64,000 nt of DNA from Pseudomonas sp. Q1-7 (GCF_028010285.1 NZ_CP116304.1:4356501-4420500); one strand, 5' to 3'. Positions 29,232 through 40,300 are shown, counted from the first letter of the stretch. The notes: generated by a model not told the origin, from the letters alone. Made by a program: numbers and translations.

Positions 29232-30380
29232 ATGAGTGCCGTGATCCAAGACACCCGCGAAAGCAAGACCCTGGTCAGCCTGCGCAACCTGAACAAGCAC
29301 TACGGCGACTTCGCCGCCGTCGACAACATATCCCTGGACATTCAGGACGGCGAGTTCCTCACCTTCCTCGGCTCCAGCGGCTCCGGCAAGAGCACCACCT
29401 TGTCGATGCTGGCGGGCTTCGAGACACCCAGCTCCGGTGAAATACTGGTAGACGGCAAATCCCTGGTGAACGTACCGCCGCACAAACGCGACATCGGCAT
29501 GGTGTTCCAGCGCTACTCGCTGTTCCCACACCTCAACGTACGCGACAACATTGGCTTCCCGTTGGACATCCGCAAACAGGCCGCCGGCGAGCGCGAGCGC
29601 CGCGTCGAGGCCATGCTCAAGCTGGTGCAACTGGAAAAGTTCGCCCAGCGTCGTCCGGCCCAGCTCTCCGGCGGCCAGCAGCAACGTGTGGCCATCGCCC
29701 GCGCCCTGGTGTACGAGCCGCGCATCCTGCTGATGGACGAGCCGCTCGGCGCACTGGACAAGAAACTGCGCGAGGACCTGCAGGATGAATTGCGCCATCT
29801 GCACCGCCGCCTCGGCATCACCATCGTCTACGTGACCCACGACCAGGAAGAGGCCATGCGCCTGTCCCAGCGCATCGCCATCTTCAGCCACGGCAAGATC
29901 GTGGGTCTGGGCAGCAGCTACGACCTCTACCAGAACCCGCCGAACGCCTTCGTCGCTTCCTTCCTCGGCAACTCGAACTTCCTCAAGGTCAAGGCTCAGG
30001 GCAATGCTGCCGCGAGTTTCGAAGGCCAGGTCCTGGCCATCCGCCCCACTGCCGGCCTGCAAAATGGCCAGGACCTGGTGCTGATGGTGCGTCCAGAAAA
30101 AGCCCTGGTACTGACCCCGGAACAAGCCGCGGCCGAACCCCTTGCCGCCGGCTGGAACCAGATCCAGGCCAAGGTAGCCGAGACGGTGTTCCTTGGGGAA
30201 AGCCTGACCTGCAGCGTAACCACCGCAGGCGGTACCAGCCTGACGCTCAAGGAGCTTTCCGGCGCCACCGTCCCGCTGCAACCAGGTGCCCCGGTGCTGG
30301 TACGCTGGGCGGCGGCAGATGCCTGCGTGTACACCGAATGGAACGAAAGCGACCTGGTGAAAGGCGCCGGCGCGCACTGA
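29232..30380 (+). CDS. ABC transporter ATP-binding protein, PotA/PotG type
   Basis: ATPase for the polyamine-type importer, 382 residues. Walker [10 protein letters not shown] (47-55), signature LSGGQQQR (145-152), Walker B ILLMDEP (165-171) and a C-terminal TOBE domain (about 290-380). The start [10 protein letters not shown] was chosen because GAGG lies upstream; an in-frame ATG at 29214 region and the longer frame overlap the permease gene. It ends the operon; a GC hairpin at 30477-30506 follows. Confidence 0.93.
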   Translation: MSAVIQDTRESKTLVSLRNLNKHYGDFAAVDNISLDIQDGEFLTFLGSSGSGKSTTLSMLAGFETPSSGEILVDGKSLVNVPPHKRDIGMVFQRYSLFPHLNVRDNIGFPLDIRKQAAGERERRVEAMLKLVQLEKFAQRRPAQLSGGQQQRVAIARALVYEPRILLMDEPLGALDKKLREDLQDELRHLHRRLGITIVYVTHDQEEAMRLSQRIAIFSHGKIVGLGSSYDLYQNPPNAFVASFLGNSNFLKVKAQGNAAASFEGQVLAIRPTAGLQNGQDLVLMVRPEKALVLTPEQAAAEPLAAGWNQIQAKVAETVFLGESLTCSVTTAGGTSLTLKELSGATVPLQPGAPVLVRWAAADACVYTEWNESDLVKGAGAH

Positions 30381-30476
30381 GTAACGCCATTGTCCCTGCC
30401 GCCTGGACCCGCAAGGCGAAACGATACGGATCGGCTACGGCAGGACATCGCGAGCGGATGCGAAAGGCGCCCGGCA

Positions 30477-30506
30477 CCGGACACGGCCCATTCGGGCCGT
30501 GCCCGG
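30477..30506. terminator. Hairpin between the convergent ABC and secretion operons
   Basis: CCGGACACGGCCC and GGGCCGTGCCCGG pair with one mismatch around ATTC. No T run on either side; possibly a bidirectional transcription barrier between the two converging operons. Confidence 0.55.
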
Positions 30507-30529
30507 CGTATCGGGACTTCGATGGTCCC

Positions 30530-31873
30530 TCACGGCAGCAACGGAATCGTCGGCCCCAGGTAGTCGTTGGCGCGCTGGATGTCGTCGTTGCCCAGGGAGC
30601 CCACCGACGCTGCCAGGCGCAGACGCGACAGCAGGTAGCGCAGCTTGGCCTCCAGCAGGTCGCGGCGGGCGACGAAGGCCTGTTCCTCGGCGTTGAGGAT
30701 GTCCAGGTTGGTACTGGTGCCGGCCTGGAACCCCTTGCGCGCCGAATCCTGGGCACGCTCGCTGGACACCACCGCCTTCTCCAGCGCGCGCACACGCTGC
30801 TCGCCACTCTGCACGCCCCGGAACTCGCGGGTGGTGCCGGACAGTACCTCCTCACGGCTGGAGTTCAACTGGTCGTTGGCCAGTTCGCGGTTCGCGGAGG
30901 CCTGGCGCACCTGGGCGCTGGTGGCACCGCCGGTGAAGATCGGCATGCGGAACTCGACGCCCACCGAGCCATAGCTGTTCTTCTGGTCCTGGGTGGAAAC
31001 GGAATCGCTCTCCGAATCGTTGTAGGCAGCCACGAAGTCCAGGGTCGGCCAGTGTCCCGCCCTGGCTCGGTTCACCTCTTCGTCCGCCGCATCCAGGTTT
31101 CGCCGCCGGGCGATGATGGCGGGGTTGTTGACCCGGGCATCGCGGATCCAGTCCTGCAGGGTCGGCGGTTCCAGCGGCGGCGTGGGGAATTCGGTGCGCA
31201 GGGTGGACATTTCCTCCGGCAGCACGCCGAGCAGCTCCTGCAACAGGCGCCGCGCCACCAGCAGGTTGTCCTCGGCCTCGATCAGGTCGGCCTGGGCCAG
31301 GTCACGCTGGGCGGAGGCTTGGTCGACGTCGATCACAGTACCATCGCCCAGCTCGAAGCGGCGCTTGGCCGACAGTACCTGCTGCTCCAGGTTCTTCAGC
31401 CGGATCTTCGCCAGATCGATGGTTTCCAGCGCCAGCAGCACGGCGAAATAACGGCTGGCCAGGCTCACCGCGGACTCCTGGGTCTTGGCATCGAATACCG
31501 CGTTGCTCAGCTCGGTGCGGATGTTGCCCTGGCGGTACTCGGCCATTCGCTGCTTGTTGAACAGCGGCTGGCGCAACTCGATCACCGCGCCTCTGGAGTC
31601 ATACTCCAGGTCGCTCTCCACGCTGCGACCGAGGATGTTGTCCTGCTCGCTGGTGCCGTCCACCCGCCGCCAGAAGGCGGTGCCGCTGATGTTCGGCAGC
31701 AGGCCGGCCTTGCCCAGCTCCTTGTATTCCTGGCCGGCCTGGCGCTCGTGCACCGAGGCCAGGTAGGTCGGCCCCTGGACCTGGTAGGTGTTCCAGGCTT
31801 CGCTGAGGTCCATGGCCGTCGCGGGCAAGGCGACGGCACCGAGAATTCCGGCCAGAGCCATCCGGGCGCTCAT
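30530..31873 (-). CDS. Type I secretion outer-membrane protein (TolC/AprF family)
   Basis: Outer-membrane trimeric channel of a type I secretion system. The 447-residue precursor has a signal peptide ending ATA-MDL (about residue 20), two internally repeated long-helix regions (for example RRFELGDGTVIDVDQASAQRDLAQADL) and the outer-membrane factor pattern FRMPIFTGGATSAQVRQASAN. I chose MSARMALAG because AAGGAG lies upstream. The start is 1 base from the stop of the adaptor gene. Nearest known kind is AprF/HasF/PrtF. Confidence 0.9.
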   Translation of the reverse strand: MSARMALAGILGAVALPATAMDLSEAWNTYQVQGPTYLASVHERQAGQEYKELGKAGLLPNISGTAFWRRVDGTSEQDNILGRSVESDLEYDSRGAVIELRQPLFNKQRMAEYRQGNIRTELSNAVFDAKTQESAVSLASRYFAVLLALETIDLAKIRLKNLEQQVLSAKRRFELGDGTVIDVDQASAQRDLAQADLIEAEDNLLVARRLLQELLGVLPEEMSTLRTEFPTPPLEPPTLQDWIRDARVNNPAIIARRRNLDAADEEVNRARAGHWPTLDFVAAYNDSESDSVSTQDQKNSYGSVGVEFRMPIFTGGATSAQVRQASANRELANDQLNSSREEVLSGTTREFRGVQSGEQRVRALEKAVVSSERAQDSARKGFQAGTSTNLDILNAEEQAFVARRDLLEAKLRYLLSRLRLAASVGSLGNDDIQRANDYLGPTIPLLP

Positions 31874-31874
31874 G

Positions 31875-33218
31875 TCACTGCTCCTTGAATGCGTTTCCGA
31901 CACGGCCCAGCAGCGGCTTCATCAGGTAACTCATCAGGCTGCGTTCACCGGTCTTGATGGTCACGGTGGCCGGCATGCCTGCGCGGATGTTGTTAGGTCC
32001 AAGCAGCTTCATGCCTTCTTCGGTCACTTCCACCTGGGTCAAGTAATAGGGCTGTTTGCTGGCTTCGTCCACCAGGCGGTCGGCGGCGACCGTCAGCACG
32101 CGGCCGGGAATGTTCGGCGTCTGGGCGTGGTTGAAGGCCGGGAAGGTGATGTCCACCGGCAGGCCGGGCACCATCTTGTCGATCGCCTGCACCGGCACCT
32201 GGGCGTCGACCTGCAGCGGTTCCTTGTCCGGTACCACGTCCATGATCCGCGCGCCGGGCTGGATGACGCCGCCCACGGTGGCGATGTTCAGGCCCAGGAC
32301 GATGCCGTCGATGGGTGAACGGATCACGGTGTTATCCACCTGGTAGTCCACCGAGCGCAGGCGCTCGGCCAGTGAAGTGGATTCCTTTTGCACGTCGGTC
32401 AGCATGGATTCGACTTCCTTCTGGAAATCCTGCTCACGCTGGAGGATGCGCAGCTTGAGCTCGGCAATCTGGTTCCGCGTACGGCCGATATCCGCGATGT
32501 TCTGCGCCATGGAGCCGTTCAGCTCCGAAGCGTTGCGCTCCAGTTCGAGCATGCGGTTGCGCGGGATGTAGCCCTCGGCGGCCAGGCTGCGCACGCCGTC
32601 AAGTTCCTGGCCCAGCAGGTTCGACTGGTTGGTGCGGGTGGCCTGCACCTGGCGCAGGCCCTTGAGCTGCTCCTCGGCGCCATTGAGGTTCTCGCGCAGG
32701 ATACTGATCTCGCCCACCAGGGCCTTGCGCCGGGTCTGGAACAGCCGTTGCTGCAGGGCGATGGCCTCCATCAGACGCGGGTCGCCGCCGAAGCGCTCCA
32801 GCAGCTCGGCATCGAAGGTCACGCTGTCCGCGCCGTCGCGCTCGGCCACCAGGCGGTCCTCCACCGTCTTGGCGACGATGTACTGGGAACTCAGGGCGCC
32901 CTGCTCGGCGATGGCCTGGGTCGGGTCCAGGCGCACCAGTTCCTGGCCGGCACGCACCTTGTCGCCCTCACGCACCAGGATGGCATCCACCGTTCCGCCA
33001 GTGAGGTGCTGGACCGTCTTGCGTGCGTTGGTGACATTGACCGTGGCGTTGGCCACCACGCCGGCATCCAGCGGGGCCATGATCGCCCAGACCAGAAAGC
33101 CGCCGAAGCCGGCCAGCACCATCCACACACCCCACCGCGCCGGGCGGGCGTCGTCCATATCCACTTGCGCCGGTTGTTCGACCCGTACCAGGGCCTTGCT
33201 TTCGCTTGCCGCTTGCAT
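31875..33218 (-). CDS. Type I secretion membrane-fusion protein (HlyD/AprE family)
   Basis: Periplasmic adaptor joining the ABC exporter to the outer-membrane channel. The 447 residues show a cytoplasmic N-terminus, one membrane span (about 30-50, VWMVLAGFGGFLVWAIMAPL), a lipoyl-like start (VQHLTGGTVDAILVREGDKV), a long coiled coil (about 140-290) and the HlyD-type C-terminus with SPIDGIVLGLNIATVGGVIQ. The gene is 6 bases from the exporter gene and 1 base from the channel gene. Confidence 0.92.
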   Translation of the reverse strand: MQAASESKALVRVEQPAQVDMDDARPARWGVWMVLAGFGGFLVWAIMAPLDAGVVANATVNVTNARKTVQHLTGGTVDAILVREGDKVRAGQELVRLDPTQAIAEQGALSSQYIVAKTVEDRLVAERDGADSVTFDAELLERFGGDPRLMEAIALQQRLFQTRRKALVGEISILRENLNGAEEQLKGLRQVQATRTNQSNLLGQELDGVRSLAAEGYIPRNRMLELERNASELNGSMAQNIADIGRTRNQIAELKLRILQREQDFQKEVESMLTDVQKESTSLAERLRSVDYQVDNTVIRSPIDGIVLGLNIATVGGVIQPGARIMDVVPDKEPLQVDAQVPVQAIDKMVPGLPVDITFPAFNHAQTPNIPGRVLTVAADRLVDEASKQPYYLTQVEVTEEGMKLLGPNNIRAGMPATVTIKTGERSLMSYLMKPLLGRVGNAFKEQ

Positions 33219-33224
33219 GATCGA

Positions 33225-34961
33225 TTACTCCTTCGCCCGCATCGACGCCAGGTTGGGCGTGCCCACGGAAGGCATGACGCTGGCCTGGCGCAACGCCGCG
33301 AAAACTTCTTCGCGGGGACCGAACAACTGCATGCCGCCGTCACGCAGCAGCAGCACCTTGTCCACCGTGCCGAGCACGCTGGGCCGATGGGAAATCAGGA
33401 CCAAGGTCTTGCCACGCTTCTTCAGGTCGACGATGGCTTCCACCAGCGCCGCCTCGCCCACGTCATCGAGGTTGGCATTGGGCTCGTCGAGCACGATCAC
33501 CGAGGGGTCGCCGTAGATGGCCCGGGCCAGGGCGATACGCTGTTTCTGCCCGCCGGACAGCGGGCTGCCATCCACGCCCAGCACAGTGTCGTAGCCCTTC
33601 TCGAAACGCAGGATCATCTCGTGCACCCCGGCACGCCTGGCGGCCAGGATCACCTCTTCGCTGTTCACCTCGCCGAAGCGAGCGATGTTGTCAGCGATGG
33701 TGCCTTCGAACAGCTCCACGTCCTGGGGCAGGTAGCCGATCCAGGGCCCGAGTTCTTCCTTGTCCCACTGGAAGATATCGGCGCCGTCCAGGCGGACCTT
33801 GCCCGACTGCGCCGGCCAGACGCCCACCAGCAGGCGGGCCAGGGTGGACTTGCCGGACGCCGAGGGACCGATGATGCCGAGGGCCTCGCCGGGCGCGAGG
33901 TTGAAGTTGATGCCGCGCAGGATGGTGATTACACCACCAGGGGCGGCGGTCATGGCCTGTTCCACCGAAAGCATGCCCTGGGGCTTGGGCAGCGACATGG
34001 CCTCCTTGCGTGCCGGGAAGTCCTGCAGCAGCTTGGACAGGCGCTCCCAGGAGGCGCGGGCGGAAAGCAACTGCTTCCACACCCCGATGGCCTGCTCCAC
34101 CGGCGCCATGGCGCGGCCGCTGAGGATCGAGCAGGCGATCATCATCCCCGGCGTGATCTCGCCCTTGATAGCCATCAGCGCGCCAGCACCAAGGATCAGC
34201 GATTGCAGGGTGATGCGCACGAAGCGGCTGGCACCGTTGATGTAGGAGGCTCGGTCCGAGGCCAGGGTCTGCTTTTCGAGAATGCGCTTGTGGCTGCCGT
34301 ACCAGCGTTCGCGGATCGCCGGCAGCATGCCCATGGCTTCGATCACCTCAGTGTTGCGCAGGTTGTTGTTGGCGAAGCTGCCGGAAGCCAGGGATGCCTG
34401 GTTGGCTTCCATCAGCGGCCCACGGGTGATCACCTCGGTGAGCAGCGCCAGACTGAAGAGGATCACCGAGCCGACCAGGGTGATCACGCCCAGCAGCGGG
34501 TGCACGAGGAAGATCACCAGCAGGTAGATGGGCGTCCAGGGCGCATCGAAGAAGGCGAACAGGCCATTGCCGGTAAGGAACTGGCGGACCAGCGCCAGGT
34601 CCTGCAGGGCCTGGGCCGGATTGCCGCCGGCACGCCGCAGGTTGCGCTCGAAGGACGCGTTGAACACGCGCTTGTTCAGGCTCATGTCCAGGCGGTTGCC
34701 GAGGCGGATCAACACCGTCGAACGCACCACCTCCAACAGCGACATGAGCAGGTAGAGACCGAGCATCAGTACCGTCAGCATCACCAGGGTGGTGACGTTG
34801 CTGCTCGCCAGCACGCGGTCGTACACCTGCAACATGTAGAGGGCCGGCGCCAGCATCATCAGGTTGATGACGCCGCTGAAGCCACCGACCACGTAGAAGG
34901 TATGACGCAAGCGGTTCAGGACTTCGGATAACTCGGAACGGGGCTGCGAGAAATTCTTCAT
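33225..34961 (-). CDS. Type I secretion ABC exporter (PrtD/AprD/HasD family)
   Basis: Inner-membrane ATPase-permease that drives secretion of an unfolded C-terminal-signal protein. The 578 residues comprise a six-span membrane domain (about 20-300) and an ATPase domain with Walker A GPSASGKST (365-373), signature LSGGQKQR and Walker B VIVLDEP. No N-terminal C39 peptidase-like domain is present, so this is the PrtD/AprD class, not LapB. It leads the three-gene operon. No RTX or other C-terminal-signal substrate is encoded in the window. Confidence 0.93.
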   Translation of the reverse strand: MKNFSQPRSELSEVLNRLRHTFYVVGGFSGVINLMMLAPALYMLQVYDRVLASSNVTTLVMLTVLMLGLYLLMSLLEVVRSTVLIRLGNRLDMSLNKRVFNASFERNLRRAGGNPAQALQDLALVRQFLTGNGLFAFFDAPWTPIYLLVIFLVHPLLGVITLVGSVILFSLALLTEVITRGPLMEANQASLASGSFANNNLRNTEVIEAMGMLPAIRERWYGSHKRILEKQTLASDRASYINGASRFVRITLQSLILGAGALMAIKGEITPGMMIACSILSGRAMAPVEQAIGVWKQLLSARASWERLSKLLQDFPARKEAMSLPKPQGMLSVEQAMTAAPGGVITILRGINFNLAPGEALGIIGPSASGKSTLARLLVGVWPAQSGKVRLDGADIFQWDKEELGPWIGYLPQDVELFEGTIADNIARFGEVNSEEVILAARRAGVHEMILRFEKGYDTVLGVDGSPLSGGQKQRIALARAIYGDPSVIVLDEPNANLDDVGEAALVEAIVDLKKRGKTLVLISHRPSVLGTVDKVLLLRDGGMQLFGPREEVFAALRQASVMPSVGTPNLASMRAKE

Positions 34962-35353
34962 CTCGGCGCTCCACTGGCTGAGTGATGGAGTCCGGCCTGG
35001 GTCTGGCCGCCTTTTTTGTAGTTCGAGCCCGTGGAGCCAAACGCCCTGCCCCCACAGAAGCCTACAGAAGGCTTAGCCAAGAGTCCCACAGGTCGCCAGC
35101 CATGGAGTCCCGTCACCGGACGGTTGCGGGATTAACCCCGACCAGCGTCACCCGCGGCCAGACGAGAGTTTTTCGCATTCATGCCCGAAGCCCCGCCACA
35201 GACGGCGCGTCGCCTGGTTTCGGAAGATAATCGGAGATTCCGCGAAGACGGATTGGCGTCAGACTAATGACACAACCCTGATCGCCGGCCGCGAAAGGAC
35301 GGCGAGGCGGCTGCACGGGAGCGGAGAGTCGAGAGCAGCGGCGCCCTCGATCG
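34962..35353. other. Intergenic region, no gene seen
   Basis: 392 bases between the start of the secretion operon and the end of ttgR. Presumably holds the secretion promoter; I see no strong palindrome or convincing coding frame. Confidence 0.5.
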
Positions 35354-35992
35354 TCATGTCCGGACGCGCAGTGCCGGGCTGAAGCGAAGCATGTCGATCA
35401 GGCTATCCACCAGTTGCTCGGCCTCCGCCGCCAGGGAATAGCCCTCCGGCACCAGCAGCCAGTTGGTCTGAATGCCTTCCAGATAGGCATGCACGCTGAT
35501 CGCGGCGCGGCGGCAGTCCAGGTCGGCCGGCAACTGGCCACGACTCACCGTGTTGCGCAGCGCCTTGGCGATGCGCAGGTCGCACTCGGCGCCCAGGTCG
35601 CGCATTTTCTGCAGGAGGTCGCCCAGCTCGGCGGTGTACTCCACCTTATGCCGGAGAATCTCGTGGACGCGCCGGCTCTGCGGGTCCAGCTCCACACGCT
35701 TGAGCAGACGCACCATGAGTTGGCGCATGCGCCCGAGCGGGTCGGGCTCGTCCTCGCTCTCGCTGGCGCGGGCCAGCTCTTCGATCGGCATATGGATGCG
35801 TTCCAGCATGGCCTGGAACAGGTCGGTCTTGTTCTCGAAATGCCAGTAGATCGCGCCCCGGCTCACCCCGGCGGCGGCGGCGATCTCCGCGAGGGAGGCG
35901 CGGGAAACGCCCTTTTCGTGGAACACCCGCTCGGTGGCGTCGAGTATCTGCACGCGGGTTTCTTCAGCTTCCTCTTTGGTACGTCTGGCCAT
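35354..35992 (-). CDS. ttgR: TetR-family repressor TtgR/ArpR of the RND pump
   Basis: Drug-responsive repressor of the divergent ttgABC-type operon. The 212-residue protein has an N-terminal TetR helix-turn-helix (about 10-56, with SLAEIAAAAGVSRGAIYWHF) and a helical ligand-binding C-terminal domain. The N-terminus MARRTKEEAEETR matches TtgR/ArpR/AcrR. The operator at 36079-36110 is nearly the same as the one known for P. putida TtgR, so autoregulation and control of ttgA are well supported. Confidence 0.94.
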   Translation of the reverse strand: MARRTKEEAEETRVQILDATERVFHEKGVSRASLAEIAAAAGVSRGAIYWHFENKTDLFQAMLERIHMPIEELARASESEDEPDPLGRMRQLMVRLLKRVELDPQSRRVHEILRHKVEYTAELGDLLQKMRDLGAECDLRIAKALRNTVSRGQLPADLDCRRAAISVHAYLEGIQTNWLLVPEGYSLAAEAEQLVDSLIDMLRFSPALRVRT

Positions 35993-36078
35993 TCGCTACT
36001 GAAATCTATCCGGTTGCTTTCACAGTAAAAATCCTCGCAGCCGCGCAACAAAATCTGACATCGGCGGCGGAAGATTCG

Positions 36079-36110
36079 ATTTACAAACATTCACGCACGT
36101 AAGTATATTC
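36079..36110. promoter_or_regulatory. TtgR operator in the ttgR/ttgA intergenic region
   Basis: ATTTACAAACATTCACGCAC continuing GTAAGTATATTC resembles the known P. putida TtgR operator (TTTACAAAC ... GTAAGTATATTCC), with the same end motifs and spacing. It ends 85 bases before the ttgA start. Confidence 0.85.
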
Positions 36111-36194
36111 ATCCACCTTCGCAAGAATCCACAACCTGCCCTGCGCCAGCCCTCCCCCAGGGCTGTATTCCAGAAAAAATTGAGGTCTCTTCAG

Positions 36195-37337
36195 ATGCCC
36201 ATGAAGCCAGCCTTTGCCGCCTTGGTTTCCGCCATCGTTCTGGCCACCCTTGGCCTCACCGGTTGCCAGGAAGCCTCGGCGCCTCCGCCCGCTCAGACGC
36301 CCAAGGTCGGCGTCGTCACGCTCCAGCCCCAGAGCTTCACCCTCACCACCGAACTCCCCGGTCGCACCAGCGCCTATCGGATCGCCGAAGTACGCCCGCA
36401 AGTGAACGGCATCATCCAGAAGCGCCTGTTCACCGAAGGGAGCGAGGTCAAGGCCGGGCAGCAGCTCTATCAGATCGACTCTTCCGTCTATACCGCCACC
36501 TACAAGAGCGCCCAGGCCAGCCTGGCGTCGGCGCAGTCCCTGGCGGCGCGCTACAAGGACCTGGTCAGCGACCAGGCCGTGAGCAAGCAGGCCTACGACG
36601 AATCCCAGGCCGCCCGCCTGCAAGCCGAGGCCGCGCTGGAAAAGGCGAAGATCGACCTGCGCTACACCAGGGTGCTGGCCCCCATTTCCGGCCGCATCGG
36701 CCGTTCGGCGGTGACCGAGGGCGCCCTGGTGAACAACGGCCAGGCCGCTGCCATGGCCACCATCCAGCAACTCGACCCGATCTACGTCGACGTCACCCAG
36801 TCCACCAAGGACCTGCTGCGCCTGCGCCGCGAAATGGCCGAGGGCCAGTTGGAGAAGGCCGGCGACAGTGGTGCCAGGGTGTCCCTGCTGCTGGAGGACG
36901 GCAGCGAGTACCCGCACAAGGGCAAGCTGGAGTTTTCCGAAGTCGCGGTGGACGAAGGCACCGGTTCGGTGACCCTGCGCGCGGTCTTCCCCAACCCGGA
37001 ACACACTCTGCTGCCGGGCATGTTCGTCCATGCCCGCCTGGGTTCGGCGGTCAAGCAGGAAGCCATCCTCGCGCCGCAACAGGGCGTGACCCGCGACCTC
37101 AAGGGCCAGGCCACCGCCCTGGTGGTGAACGCCGAGAACAAGGTGGAACTGCGCCGCCTCAAGGCCGAACGCACCGTCGGCGACCGTTGGCTGGTCAGCG
37201 AGGGGCTCGCCCCCGGCGACCGTTTGATCACCGAAGGCCTGCAATTCGTGCGCCCGGGGATCGAAGTCAACGCCGCGCCGGCGACCAATGTGGCGGCCCA
37301 ACCTTCCGCGAGCGACAACCTGGCCAAGAGCCACTGA
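36195..37337 (+). CDS. ttgA: RND efflux membrane-fusion lipoprotein (TtgA/MexA)
   Basis: Periplasmic adaptor of a multidrug efflux pump, anchored to the inner membrane by a lipid. The 380-residue precursor has a lipobox LTGC (Cys about residue 23) and the MexA pattern: [34 protein letters not shown], a coiled coil with [16 protein letters not shown], and [14 protein letters not shown] lies about nine bases before the ATG at 36195. It overlaps nothing; ttgB begins 10 bases after its stop. Confidence 0.94.
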   Translation: MPMKPAFAALVSAIVLATLGLTGCQEASAPPPAQTPKVGVVTLQPQSFTLTTELPGRTSAYRIAEVRPQVNGIIQKRLFTEGSEVKAGQQLYQIDSSVYTATYKSAQASLASAQSLAARYKDLVSDQAVSKQAYDESQAARLQAEAALEKAKIDLRYTRVLAPISGRIGRSAVTEGALVNNGQAAAMATIQQLDPIYVDVTQSTKDLLRLRREMAEGQLEKAGDSGARVSLLLEDGSEYPHKGKLEFSEVAVDEGTGSVTLRAVFPNPEHTLLPGMFVHARLGSAVKQEAILAPQQGVTRDLKGQATALVVNAENKVELRRLKAERTVGDRWLVSEGLAPGDRLITEGLQFVRPGIEVNAAPATNVAAQPSASDNLAKSH

Positions 37338-37347
37338 GGAGTCCCAG

Positions 37348-40300
37348 ATGTCGAGATTCTTCATTGATCGCCCGATCTTCGCCTGGGTGATCGCGCTGGT
37401 GATCATGCTTGCCGGCGGCCTGTCCATCCTCAAGCTGCCGATCAACCAGTACCCCAGCATCGCCGCACCCGCCGTGGGTATCCAGGTCAGCTACCCCGGC
37501 GCTTCGGCGCAGACGGTACAGGACACCGTGGTGCAGGTGATCGAGCAGCAGCTCAACGGCATCGACGGCCTGCGCTACATCTCCTCGGAGAGCAACTCCG
37601 ACGGCAGCATGACCATCACCGCCACCTTCGAGCAGGGCACCAACCCCGACATCGCCCAGGTGCAGGTGCAGAACAAGCTGCAACTGGCCACCCCGCTGCT
37701 GCCCCAGGAAGTGCAGCAGCAGGGCATCCGCGTGACCAAGTCGGTGAAGAACTTCCTGCTGGTCATCGGCGTCGTCTCCGAAGACGGCAGCATGGACAAG
37801 AACGACCTGGCCAACTACATCGTCTCCAACATCCAGGACCCGATCTCGCGGACCAAGGGCGTGGGCGACTTCCAGGTGTTCGGCGCCCAGTACGCCATGC
37901 GCATCTGGCTGGACCCGGCACGGCTGAACAACTACCAGCTGACTCCGGTGGACGTGAAGACCGCCATCCAGGCGCAGAACGTGCAGATCTCCTCCGGCCA
38001 GCTCGGCGGCCTGCCCGCCTCCCCCGGCACCCAGCTGAACGCCACCATCATCGGCAAGACCCGCCTGCAGACCCCCGAACAGTTCGGCGCCATCCTGCTC
38101 AAGGTGAACCGTGACGGTTCCCAGGTGCGCCTGCGCGATGTGGCGAAGATCGAACTGGGCGGCGAGAACTACAGCATCAGCGCCCAGTTCAACGGCAAGC
38201 CGGCCTCCGGCATGGCCATCAAGCTGGCCACCGGCGCCAACGCCCTGGACACCGCCAGGGCGATCCGCGCCACCATCGCCGAGCTGGAACCCTTCATGCC
38301 CGCGGGTATGCAAGTGGTCTTCCCCTACGACACCACCCCGGTGGTCTCCGCCTCCATCGAAGGCGTGGTGCATACCCTGGGCGAGGCCATCGTCCTGGTG
38401 TTCCTGGTGATGTACCTGTTCCTGCAGAACTTCCGCGCCACCATCATCCCCACCCTGGCGGTGCCGGTGGTGCTGCTCGGCACCTTCGGCGTGCTGGCGA
38501 TGTTCGGCTTCACCATCAACACCCTGACCATGTTCGCCATGGTGCTGGCCATCGGCCTGCTGGTGGACGACGCCATCGTGGTCGTGGAGAACGTCGAACG
38601 GGTGATGGCCGAGGAAGGCCTCTCGCCCCTGGAAGCCACCCGCAAGTCCATGGGCCAGATCCAGGGCGCGCTGGTGGGCATCGCCCTGGTGCTCTCGGCG
38701 GTGTTCCTGCCGATGGCCTTCTTCGGCGGCTCCACCGGCGTGATCTACCGGCAGTTCTCCATCACCATCGTCTCGGCCATGGCCCTGTCGGTGCTGGTGG
38801 CGCTGATCTTCACCCCGGCCCTCTGTGCCACCCTGCTCAAGCCCATCGCCAAGGGCCACCACGAGAAGCGCGGCTTCTTCGGCTGGTTCAACCGCAGCTT
38901 CGACCGCAGCGTGCAAAGCTACGAGCGCGGCGTGCGCGGCATCCTCAAACGCAAGGCGCCCTACCTCGCCCTGTATCTGGTGATCATCGTCGCCATGGGC
39001 TGGCTGTTCACCCGCATCCCCACCGCCTTCCTGCCCGAGGAAGACCAGGGCGTGCTGTTCGCCCAGGTGCAGACCCCGTCCGGTGCCAGCGCCGAGCGCA
39101 CCCAGGCGGTGGTGGACCAGATGCGCGAATACCTGCTGGAAAACGAGAAGGACACCGTGAAATCCGTGTTCACCGTGACCGGCTTCAACTTCGCCGGCCG
39201 CGGCCAGAGCTCGGGCATGGCCTTCATCATGCTCAAGCCCTGGGAAGAGCGCACCGCCGAAGGCCAGAGCGTGTTCGATCTGGCCCAGCGCGCGCAGAAG
39301 CACTTCTTCAGCTTCCGCGACGCCATGGTCTTCGCCTTCGCCCCGCCGGCGGTGATGGAGCTGGGCAACGCCACCGGCTTCAACCTGTTCCTCCAGGACC
39401 GCGCCGGCATCGGCCACGAAGCGCTGAACACCGCCCGCGACCAGTTCCTCGAACTGGCGGCGAAGAACCCGGTACTCAACCGCGTGCGCGCCAACGGCCT
39501 GCGCGACGAACCGCAGTACCAGTTGCTGATCGACGACGAAAAGGCCCGCGCCCACGGCGTCTCCCTGTCCGACATCAACAACACCGTGTCCATCGCCTGG
39601 GGCGCCAGCTACGTCAACGACTTCATCGACCGTGGTCGGGTGAAGAAGGTCTACCTGCAGGGCGAACCCGAAGCGCGGATGAACCCGGAAGACCTGAACA
39701 AGTGGTACGTACGCAACGACCAGGGCCAGATGGTGCCGTTCAGCGCCTTCGCCAGCGGCGAATGGACCTACGGCGCGCCCAAGCTGGCCCGTTACAACGG
39801 CGTGCCGGCGGTGGAAATCCTCGGCGAGGCGGCTCCGGGCCACAGCTCGGGTGAAGCCATGGCCGCGGTGGAAGAAATCGCCAAGCAGCTGCCGGCGGGC
39901 GTCGGTTATTCCTGGACCGGCCTCTCCTACGAGGAGCGCCTGTCCGGCGCCCAGGCCCCGGCCCTCTATGCGCTGTCGCTGCTGGTGGTGTTCCTCTGCC
40001 TGGCGGCGCTCTACGAGAGCTGGTCGATCCCCTTCTCGGTGATGCTGGTGGTGCCGCTCGGCGTGATCGGCGCACTGCTGTTCACCAGCCTGCGCGGCCT
40101 GTCCAACGACGTGTTCTTCCAGGTCGGCCTGCTCACCACCATCGGTCTCTCGGCGAAAAACGCGATCCTTATCGTCGAGTTCGCCAAGGAACTGCACGAA
40201 CAGGGCAAGAGCCTGTTCGACGCCGCCGTGGAAGCCTGCCGCATGCGCCTGCGCCCGATCATCATGACCTCGCTGGCGTTCATCCTCGGCGTGGTGCCCC

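Noticed and set aside
32388-34931. A plus-strand frame of 847 codons opposite the secretion genes
   Set aside because: Antisense to intact HlyD and ABC exporter genes, no domain content.
33225-34961. LapB-type exporter partner for the LapG-like protease
   Set aside because: The exporter has no N-terminal C39-like domain and is 578 residues, matching PrtD/AprD rather than LapB.
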